This document shows, piece by piece, positions 35,901-46,000 of a DNA stretch of 64,000 nucleotides. Position numbers and translations under genes: made by a program. Positions within the stretch are counted from its first letter, which is position 1. The number at the start of each line of letters is the position of its first letter. Below the pieces are notes generated by a model. The model saw nothing but the letters and a program-made list of their open reading frames with translations, did no database searches and had not been told where the DNA came from. Origin of the DNA: Nymphaea colorata (Eukaryota; Streptophyta; Magnoliopsida; Nymphaeales; Nymphaeaceae); NCBI RefSeq assembly GCF_008831285.2, contig NC_045140.1:13557036-13621035 (forward strand), given 5' to 3'.

Positions 35901-37291
35901 ACAAACCAGATGGGAACATTGAGAGGTACAAAGCACGTCTGGTGGCCAAGGGGTTCAGTCAGAAATATGGGATTGACTACTTAGAGACGTTTGCCCCAGT
36001 TGCGAAGATGAAGACTATTAGAGTTATTATTTCTTTGGCGGTACTGAAGGGTTGGGAGATGTGCCAACTCGATGTTAAAAATGTCTTTCTCAACCGAGAT
36101 CTCGAAGAGGAAGTATCCATGTGTATGCCCCCGGGTTTTGAGAAACCTGGAAGATGCTGTAAATTGAAGAAGGCTTTGTATGGGATCAAGCAGTCTTCCC
36201 GAGTATGGTTTGAACGTCTCAGACTTGTTATGAAGAAGCATGGTTACAAACAAGGAAATGGAGATCATACTCTCTTTGTAAAGAGGATAGAGGGTAAAGT
36301 TACTCTACTGCTGGTTTATGTTGATGATATGATTGTTACAAGTGATGATGAAAAAGAGATAGCAAGATTAAAGGGTTTACTATCGGCTGAATTTGATCTC
36401 AAGGATCTTGGCAAGTTGAAGTATTTCCTTGGTATTGAAATTGCCAGATCAGGTACAACTCTTGTGCTTAATCAAAGGAGGTATACCTTGGATTTACTGA
36501 AGGAGACAGGAAAACTGGGATGCAGACCAGCTTCTACTCCTCTGGATGCTGGGCACAAGCTCGGTAGCAAGGATGGAGAACTTTTGTGTGAGGAAGCTAA
36601 AGGGAGATATCAACGGCTAGTTGGTAAATTGATATACCTCACTCTGACTAGACCAGATATCACCTTTGCTATAAATGTAATGAGTCAGTTTATGCATGCA
36701 CCTACAGATGTGCACTTGAAGGCTGTAGATAGAATCCTGTGTTACTTGAAGAAGAATCCTGGCAAGGGACTTCTATATGTGAAACAGAGGTCTATAGAAA
36801 TTGAAGGGTATTCTGATGCAGACTAGGCAGGCTGTGTTGACACCAGAAGATCTACTTCAGGGTACTGCGTTTATTTGGGGGGAAATCTAGTTGTTTGGAG
36901 AAGCAAGAGACAAGATGTCTGCTCCCGCTCAAGTGCAGAGGCTGAATATAGGGCAGTTGCTACTGGAGTATCAGAGTTGTTGTGGCTAAAGATCTTGCTG
37001 ACTGATATTGGGATAGAGATTGAAGGGCCCATGAGGATGTATTGTGACAATAAGTCTGCTATTAACTTGGCTAACAATCCAGTGCTTCATGAACAAACAA
37101 AGCATGTTGAGATTGACCGTCACTTCATAAGAGAAAGAATTGATGCCAGAGAGTTAACATTACCATACATGAAGTCTGAAGACCAAACTGTTGATATTCT
37201 AACTAAAGCTTTACATGTAACTCCATTTGAGAGAAATGTATCCAAGTTGGGCATGTTTGATATGTATGCCCAACTTGAGGGGGAGTGTTGA
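32945..37291 (+). pseudogene. Copia gag-pol polyprotein, copy 2 (four in-frame stops)
   Basis: One continuous frame of 1449 codons from ATGGCCGAC to the stop beside the 3' LTR, without any frameshift. In order: gag with VQVTTIRLTKENYLRWSAA; zinc knuckle CTHCKKLGHTVDFC; protease DSGATHHMTG; integrase with HERLGH and CDVC, HSDVWGPSD, FRSDNAREY and PPQNGVAERKNR; RT with YVDDMIVTSDD; RNase H with SSAEAEYRAVA and YCDNKSAINLANNP. Stops: TAG 33896-33898, TAG 33911-33913, TAA 35723-35725 and TAG 36824-36826. The last is a TGG to TAG change in the conserved ADWAGC motif. Integrase catalytic residues are intact. Stops without indels fit decay by methylcytosine deamination. Confidence 0.92.
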
Positions 37292-37526
37292 CAGATCTTG
37301 ATGTATGGGTCCGAGTCTGGACCCGATCAATTATGTCCTAGTTTGGGCATACTTATACCATTGTAAACCCTAATCTTAAGTGTTAATGAAGTTTCAAAGA
37401 GAGAGAGAGTCTGGCGGCTAGTGGGCACCAGACTTCCTCACCCGTGGTTTTTTCCCTCTAGTTGAGGGTTTTCCACGTTACATCTGTGTTCGATCTTCCG
37501 TTATTGTGCGTCTATTATTTCTATAG
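37286..37526 (+). repeat. 3' LTR of copia copy 2
   Basis: It starts TGTTGACAGATC and carries GGGTCC-GAGTCT-GGACCC, the same palindrome as the other copia LTRs. A GA-repeat follows near 37398, then GTGGTTTTTTCCC and GAGGGTTTTCCACG, parallel to the U5 of copies 1 and 3. The 3' border is approximate. Confidence 0.75.
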
Positions 37527-38019
37527 TTATAATGATTAATGAGAAGACAAATTTATCAGAATGCTAATAAATTTTTTCAGCAAGTCTCTATCGTGATTGG
37601 CCGTGAGGCTGCCTAAGGTCAGTGACCATTGGTAGCCCGCAAGCCACGAGGGGTGTGAAGCTAGTCCTCTCAACTCTCCTGCATTGTTACTCATGGGTAG
37701 TTGGAAAAAAGTAAAAGAAAAGGAAGATGGTCACTAGTCGTTAGATTCCACTAAGAAGTGAGTCCTTCAAGAGTGGGGTCTCAAATGGAAAATGAGTGTC
37801 GCTTGAGGTGATAGAGCGAACTCTAAGAAAGAGATTGGTATTAAGATAACTAAAAGTCCAATAGCAATCGATTAAATTTTAAATGAGTTGGATGGTAGAG
37901 ATGTAAGTTTTAAGCATAAAACAACTTTAAGAGATGTGCTTGGATACTTGTTTATATTAGTGTGGTCTCTTGATTGTTGATATCATGTGTTTACTTTCGA
38001 TTCGTATGATCTCACTGTC
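37527..38019. other. Intergenic DNA, nothing recognised
   Basis: No coding similarity, repeat border or regulatory motif could be supported in this stretch. Confidence 0.4.
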
Positions 38020-39080
38020 TTAGTTGTCAAGGTGCCCAGGCAGCGCCTAGTGCCTAGGTGGAACTAGGTGCGCCTAGGCAAAAAAGGCGACCCTTGTTTT
38101 TGGCTTTTTTAGTTATGTTTACCATTACATAATAAAATTATGTACTTACTGATTGAACTGTAAGCTTCTATTCCAAGTAAAACTTGAAAAACTGTTATGT
38201 TCTGTTTTAATTGAATGATTTACTTTGTAAGTAAAGCCAGAAAGTAAAACATGAAAAATTGTTTTGTTCTTGTTTACATGACAGATTAACAGTACATTTT
38301 CTGCTTGTTTACATGCTGGAAAACTGAGTTGTTCTGTTCTAGGTGATGCCTCAGTTTGATACACAGAAGAAAACACGTCATTCTTGTTTACATACTGGAC
38401 ACAATGCATGCATTTCTTATGACTATTTCAGTTATAGACCTTATAGACTATTTCATTTGAATCATTTCAAACCAAAATCATATCAAGTCAGTACATGTAA
38501 TATACATTACAAGTTTACAACAGATTGTACATATAACATATAATATACATACAACACACAAAACACCCTCACAAATGAGAAAGCAAATCTGTAATCAGGT
38601 TGCAAAAGCGAGGTCTGCACGTATTTCTCTAATTACTAGACATGCACTAAACAAGAGCAACTGGTGGTCTTTTTACCATAAACCTAGGTTTTTAACATGG
38701 GTAAGAAGGCTGGCATAGGTTCCACAAAATGTGATTTAGAGCACATAAGATATATACAGAAATTCATTGGTTTTATAGAATATGTACTTAACGTATGGCT
38801 GGAACTTCCACTTGATGAGGTTGATGTAGAATATGTAATTAACGTACAACAAACTGTACTTAAAGAACAAAAAATATATAATATAACTGCATATAATATA
38901 AGTATATATGGTATTATAATAAAATTACAGGACTTAATTTGAAGGGAAAGTGACTTTTCACCTTCCCATAGACTAGGCATTCTAGTGCCTAGTCCAGCCT
39001 AGGTGCACCTAGGTGCCAGTCTAACATCTGTCGCCTAAGTGATGGACTAGGTGCACCTAGGTGCCAGTCGAACATCCATC
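38020..39080. repeat. CCTAGGCG-rich repeat, copy B (~1 kb)
   Basis: The left end TTAGTTGTCAAGGTGCCCAGGC and the right end, rich in CCTAGGTGCACCTAGGTGCC, form an imperfect inverted repeat around an AT-rich 900-base interior. The hairpin core GTGACTTTTCACCTTC near 38949 is shared with the copy at 7765-8100. The right end has a ~50-base direct duplication (GACTAGGTGCACCTAGGTGCCAGTC at about 38996 and 39044). No transposase frame is evident. Confidence 0.5.
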
Positions 39081-40083
39081 AATGAAGCATGATTTCAATC
39101 AAGATTGGGTGAGAATAGATGTTGGCCTCCACAAGTGAGGGTCTCTAATCTCATAAATGAGAGGTTTGCACAAATGCCTGCAGTAACACAGCCCCCCTCA
39201 CTCTGTGGCCCGTCTTATTGGTGTAGGAATCAGGTTGCTGTTCAATTCATGGAGGTATGGTGAATTGATGGAGCTATATGTGTATGAGTCCTGATTAAGG
39301 CTGAGCAATTGGATGTTCAAATAGGTGCTATGGGAGTAACTGCTTATGAGCTTGTAATAAGTGGAGCAATGAGAGCGATTTCTGCAGTATTAACGCCTTA
39401 TTTGTGTTCTGTGCATGTGACCTGTTTTCTCTATTTGCAAATGGGTCAAACACTATTTAGTGTAAGTTGTCCTGTATTGGCCAATTTTTTCCTTGCGCAC
39501 TCGTTGGTATTTGATACAGGAAATTTGTTCCATACTAATCTGCATGTTGTATACTTGTATTTCTTGGCAATTTCATGCATCTCAATAGCTCAAACAAGAT
39601 ACTGATAAGGGCTGCTCTTTTTTCTTTGTGTTTTGATGTGAAAAATGTGTCTTTGTTCTTTTTATGTCCCTACTAGATTGAAAGCAATTTCATGTTATTT
39701 TGATATTCATGAAACCAAAAATGGAAAAAGAAATGTTTATGAATCATGCAGAAGATAAAATTTTCCCAGTAATAATTGGTCTTGGAGGACTTTTATGCTG
39801 GACAAGTTGTCGAGAAGATTACGATGGATACTTATCTAAGCATTGAAATACCCTCTTAAGATTTAATTCTACTCAACGGAAACTCTAAAACAGTAGATAA
39901 TTTGGTTTGTATTTTTAACTTTTGATCTTTTAACGTTATATAACTTTAATGTAATGCCAGAATTGTAGGTTGTCGGTTGTCCTGTTGAAAATCTTGAACT
40001 GATGCCATCTCCTAAATAGGAACCTGATGGCGCCTTAGGGGAAAGAGAGTTGGAGGCTACTACGGTACCATCCTTGTGCAGAA
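39081..40083. promoter_or_regulatory. Intergenic DNA upstream of PSF1
   Basis: One kb before the PSF1 ATG. Only short frames are present. The last ~60 bases are the likely 5' leader. No TATA box at a sensible distance can be named with confidence. Confidence 0.3.
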
Positions 40084-43000
40084 ATGTTCTGCAAGAGTGC
40101 ATCTCAGTTGCTGAAGGAACTAGCATACAATGACAATGATCAGCTAACACCATTCAATGTAAGTTCTGCTCTTACTCGGTTATTGCTACAAGCTAAGCTG
40201 AGTGAATACTCTGGCTCTTTTCTGTTGTAGGTCTTGAGGAATACCTTTTGGTACGATCTGTTATTGCAGTTATAAGATCCTCTTTTTGCCCAAGACCAAG
40301 TTGATCGTGTTAGATACATTAAATTATTCCTTCTTTTATGCAGAACGAGCTGTTTAGAGTTAATCATTTGCAAGGTTAGGCAGTAATATTAGGAGAGGAT
40401 TATAGTATTATACATTGTATCTGACACACAACTACTGGAAATGTGCTAAAGCAAGGCCAACTATATTTGCATGATTATGTAGTTAATAAAGAAAAGGAGG
40501 AAGGGGGTGTTGAACAGATAAATGCACACATGGATGTTTTCTTGGGAGTAGATCAATGAACAGTACTTAGATACGAGCATATGGACAACATAAAACGGTA
40601 TATGTTGAGCATATGGACAACATAAAACAGTATGTATCTGTGGAAATGTAGAGAACGTGTCCAGTGAACTGGAAAGGTGGTGGAGGTTTTTCTTTTTGGT
40701 GTGTCGATGTGGCAGTGGTGTGGATGCGTATGTAAATGACATCTAATCATGCTAAGACTTAAGATACATGGTCCTAAGTACTTTTTCTTAGACAAATTCA
40801 AACCTATAGATGTGTTTGCATTTATTTGTCAAGAGTATTCTTATTTGATAAAAACCATGTCTTGTAGATCTTGTGTCACATCATGAATTACCTTGTTCTG
40901 TTTCATAAAATCAGAGGTTACAGTCCCATTGAAAGTATTGCAACTGTATCATCATTGCCAAGTGAGCTGATAATATCTTCAAAATGCCACAATATTTTCA
41001 AGCAATCACAACAAAGACCAACTCTTTGGAAAAAAGGAATCGTAGAAAAATCTTGTAAAGAAATTGTGGAGAACATTGATATCTTATGGTACCACTTGTG
41101 AATGCTTCTTAGGAGGTATCTTCATCCAGTCCAGTTATCAATTACTTTGTTTAAATTTTGTCATTTATATGATTGCTTTTTTTTTTAATGTTAAGAAACG
41201 CTCATCACACTATACATTAAGCTTCATTTAAGCTTCTGTTTTTTTGGATGGAGAGGGGGGGTGGAGGGTGTTAGAATATGTTGTTGTGGGAACCGGGTCC
41301 ATATCTGGACCCGGTTTTATGGGGTGCGGGTACCGAGGTGGGCTCGGTACCCTAGGCGGCTTCTCCTCTCTCCCTCTATATATTGTCCTTATGTGTAAGT
41401 GTTGAATTAAGTGGAATAACATTTTCTCTCTCCTAGGGTTGCGGTTGTGCACCTAGGTTAGAGCATCTCCGTGGTTTTTCACCTCTCTTTGAGGTTTTCC
41501 ACGTATATTGTGTGTTCCTTCTCTTTCTCTCCATCTTGGTGTGTGTTTCTACATGGTATCAGAGCCAACGCGTGAGAGATCGTTGGTGTGATCGTCGTGT
41601 TTCCGCCGGTTTTTTGCCGCTGCTGTTTCCTCCGTTTTTTTTCTCTGCCGCTGCTGCGCCGTCGCTCTCTGCTGCGCCGCCGCCGTCCAGCGCTGCCAGC
41701 TGCGCCGCCACCGTCCAGCGCCGCCATCGTCCGGCGCGGTTGTTCTCTGCTGCGTTGCCGTTGTCCATCACTGCCATTGCCCACTTCAGCGCCGCCGTCG
41801 TCCCGCGCCACCGCTGCCCATCACCGTCGCCGTCCATCGTTCCCAGCGTCGCCCAGGAACGTCGCCGCCTGCCTTCCGTAGCCGCTGCCTCATTCCCGTC
41901 GCCTCTACCTAGTTCTCGCCGCTGTGCCTCTTGTTGCTGTGTGCGTGTTTGTGATGGCAGACGCGATGGGGACTCAAAAAGATGCTGTTCTTGACGCGGG
42001 CAGCGCTTCCAAGACTGAGAACGTGCCGATCCAGGTCACCTCCATCCGTCTGACCAAGGACAATTACCTATCTTGGTCTGCCGCTCTCGAGATTGGGATT
42101 ACTAGCCGTGGGCGTCTCTCTTACATCACTGGCGACAAACCTGCGCCCATCAAATCTGATCCTCATTGGGCAACGTGGGCGTTGGAGGACAGCCAAGTGA
42201 AGGTCTGGATTATCAGCTCCGTGTCCTCCGATATCCAGCCCCTCATTCTGCGGAAGCCGACCTCTTTTGATATGTGGACTGTGCTTGTGAAGATGTATGG
42301 TCGCAAGAAGAGACATCTGCGTACCTATCAGATTAAACGCAGTATTTACTCCCTGACACAGGGTGATTTGTCTGTTGCTGCCTTCTATGCTGCCCTGAAG
42401 ACCAAATGGGAGGAGCTAGATTATCATGTGACTGATGAGTGGAAGTGCGGTTCAGATCATTCCCTCTACTGGGAAAAGGAATGGATGGACCGTACGTTTT
42501 TGTTTCTGGGAGGCCTGCGGGATGAATTTGAGTCTATTCGTAGCCAAATTCTTAATGGTGATGAAATTCCGGGGATAGAGGAAGTATATGCCCGAGTTGA
42601 GTCTGAAGAACAACGTCGCCAGGTGATGCATCTTGACACCGGTCATGGCCCTTCTGCCTTTGTCAGCCGTGCCTCTGGGACTGGGCAGCGTCCTGCCCGG
42701 CATTGCACTCATTGCAACAAGTTGGGGCATTCGGTGGATTTCTGTTGGGATCTTCATCCCGAGAAGAGACTGGTCAGAGGTCGTCCTCCCTCTGGCAAGC
42801 GTAGCCCTTCTGTGTCTGATTCCAGTCAGAGCAATTCTTCTAGTGGTGCAAAGTCCAAGCTGTCCCCTGCTCAACTCAAGGAGCTACAGGCGTACATCAG
42901 CCGCCTATCTACTACCCCTGAGGAGTCCTCCACGTCTGAAGGGGCTCAGCTAGCCCAAGCCCTCATTGCCTCGACTGATCAAGGTAACCCTTCTCTTGGT

Positions 43001-46000
43001 GATTGGATTGTTGATAGTGGAGCCACTCACCACATGACAGGGGACTCTAAACTCTTTCAAGAATATCAACTTTCCTCTGGCAAGCAACACGTGTCTATGG
43101 CAGATGGGTCTTCTATCTCTGTGGCTGGGAAAGGGAGCTTGTCCCTGTTGAACAAATACCGTCTCCACAATGCCTTGCATGTTCCAAATATTCCTGTGAA
43201 CCTACTCTCTGTCAGCAGTATTACTAAAGAATTAAACTGTAATCTAATTTTCTCTGCTGATCATTGTTCCCTGCAGGACTTGGTGACGGGGAAGAAGATT
43301 GGGATTGGTTCGGTTACTGACGGGCTCTACAGATTGCCGGTACAAGTTGCTTCAGCATTGATTTCTGCCACGAGTGGTCACTTGTCTGGTGTGAATGATA
43401 GATCTACTGTTCTGCGATGGCACGAGCGTCTTGGCCATCTCCCATTTCAGTTAATAAAGAAGTTGTTTCCTCATTTGTTTGCTTCTGTTTCCATTGACTC
43501 CTTCGCTTGTGAAGTGTGTCAATTGGCTAAACATGTCAGGGCTTCGTACCCTATCTCATTGAATAAAACCACTCATCCGTTTGCCTTAGTTCATTCCGAT
43601 GTTTGGGGTCCTTCTGGAATACCCACGTGTGGTGGTTGTCACTATTTTTTGACGCTTATTGATGATTACTCTAGATGTACGTTCGTGTACTTATTGTGAG
43701 ACCGTAGTCAGGTTCCAGCAGTTGTGAAAAGCTTTGTTGCCTTTGTTGAGACTCAATTCCATACGACTGTTCAAGCTTTCCGTACGAATAATGCTAGGGA
43801 ATATGTCTCTCAATCCCTTGATGATTTCTTGAAAGGCAAGGGTATTGTTCATGAAACCTCTTGTAGTTATACCCCTCCTCAAAATGGTATAGCTGAACAT
43901 AAAAATCGTCACCTTTTGAATGTTACCCGGGCCATTATGTTCCAACGCCATGTCCCGAAGCGGTATTGGGGTGATGCACTTCTCACTAGTGCACACCTCA
44001 TTAACCGTATGCCTACTAGGGTGTTGGATGGTCAGTCTCCTTATTCTACCCTGTGGCCCACTCAGAATCCGTGGCCTCTTACTCCTCGTGTCTTTGGGTG
44101 CAGTTGTTTTGTGCATAATCATAGCCCTACTCTCAAAAAGCTTGATCCCCGGTCTATTAAAGGAGTGTTCTTGGGGTACTCTTCCACTCAGAAGGGGTAC
44201 AAATGTGTGGATCCCACTACTTCCAAAGTGTATGTTTCGAGGGATGTCACATTTCATGAACATGAGTTGTATTTTCCGGTGAATCCTCTTCAGGGGGAGT
44301 GTCTTGGGCACAAAGGGGAAGAGTATTCCTCTAATCAGTTGATTCAGTTTATGGAGTTTTTGGACTACAAGGTTAGTCCCAGTGTGATTGACACGGTCAC
44401 GGTCAGTAATGAGAAGGGCAGTTATATGGAAGGGGTCACGGTGGATGCTCAGCCCACTGTTGCCAGGGATCACTTGTTTGGCCAGGTTTATGTCAGAAAG
44501 GAGAAAGCTACAGTGGAAGATGTTGGTGATGAGGATAGAACCAATCCCAATCCCGTGATCTCCCTGGATGACCCAAGTCCATCGAATGGAGAGCTCCCCA
44601 TTGCTTTGCGCAAAGGCACCAGGTCATGTACTTCTCACCCTATTCAGAGATTTGTTTCTTATGCTAAGCTCAGTACAAATTACAAATGTTTTATCACAAC
44701 CTTATCCAAAGTTGTTATTCCCAGGTCGGTGGATGATGCTAAGGATGATCCCAAGTGGTTACATGCTATGACGGAGGAGATGGGTGCGTTAGCTAAGAAC
44801 AAAACATGGGAAGTGGTTGATATCCCTAAAGGGACACACTTAGTTGGCTCTAAGTGGGTGTACAACGTGACGTATAAACCTGATGGCACTGTAGATCGAT
44901 ATAAAGCTCGTCTGGTTGCAAAGGGGTTCAGCCAGAAGTATGGGATTGACTATCTTGAGACCTTTGCCCCTGTTGCAAAGTTGAAGACCATGAGGGTTAT
45001 TCTTGCTCTTGCTGTGCACAGGAAGTGGCGCATGGACCAGCTTGATGTTAAAAATGCATTCTTGAACGGCCATCTGGAGGAAGAAGTCTATATGAGCATG
45101 CCTCCCGGGTATGTTCAAGAGGGAAAATGTTGTCACCTCAAGAAAGCTTTGTATGGCTTGAAGCAGTCGCCGAGAGCTTGGTTTGAGAGACTAAGGATCG
45201 TTATGAAGTCTACTGGGTACAAGCAAGGAAATGGAGATCATACCATATTCATAAAGCAGAGAGATGGTCTGGTGAGTCTTCTCCTTGTCTACGTTGATGA
45301 TATGATTGTCACTGGCAGTGATGAGGAAGAAAACAGGAAGATGAAGGAGAGATTAGCTAAAGAATTCGACCTCAAGGATCTGGGTAAACTGAGATACTTT
45401 CTGGGGATAGAGATTGCTCGATCAGAGACAGGGCTGGTTATGAATCAAAGGAAGTACACTCTTGACTTACTAAAGGAGACAGGTAAACTTGGTTGTCGGC
45501 CCTATCTTACTCCTATGGAATCGGGGACTAAGATAAGTATCAAGACAGACACTATTCTGGATGAGGAAGGAAAAGGGCGATATCAGAGGCTAGTAGGTAA
45601 GCTTATCTATCTTACTCTTACTCGCCCTGATATCACGTATGCGGTAAATGTGCTAAGTCAATTTATGCATGCTCCCACGGATTGTCACTGGAAGAGTACA
45701 GAAAGAGTGTTGGGATATCTAAAGAATGACCCAGGAAAAGGACTGCTGTATACTCGACAAGACAAACTTACTATTGAGGGCTACTCAGATGCAGATTGGG
45801 CAGGTTGCACTGACACAAGGAGGTCTACTACAGGGTATTGTATCTTTCTTGGAGGTAACCTAGTTGTTTGGAGAAGCAAGAGGCAAGAAGTGTGTTCGAG
45901 GTCTAGTGCTGAGGCTGAGTACAGGGCTGTTGCAATGGGAGTTACAGAGATGCTGTGGCTGAAGATCCTTTTGACTGATATTGGTGTGGAACTGGAAGAT

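Larger units (their letters stand above)
32785..37526 (+). mobile_element. Ty1/copia retrotransposon, copy 2 (5' LTR missing)
   Basis: Leader, full gag-pol frame and 3' LTR are present, but upstream of about 32785 there is no LTR and no TGGTATCAGAGC primer site. The 3' LTR begins TGTTGACAGATC at 37286, directly after the polypurine tract TTGAGGGGGAG. It ends near 37526 at TTTCTATA, where TTTCTACA would be expected, so its last bases may have mutated. It belongs to the same broad family as copies 1 and 3 (shared zinc knuckle, integrase and RT sequence, and LTR palindrome) but with diverged LTRs. The 5' border and target duplication are unresolved. Confidence 0.85.

Noticed and set aside
41479-41923. 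Ala/Pro/Arg-rich frames on both strands before the copy 3 gag
   Set aside because: They lie in the GC-rich retrotransposon leader between primer site and gag; the repeated GCCGCCGTCC words explain them.
43691-44473. 260-residue minus-strand open frame opposite copia pol
   Set aside because: Antisense shadow of integrase coding; it has no independent motifs.
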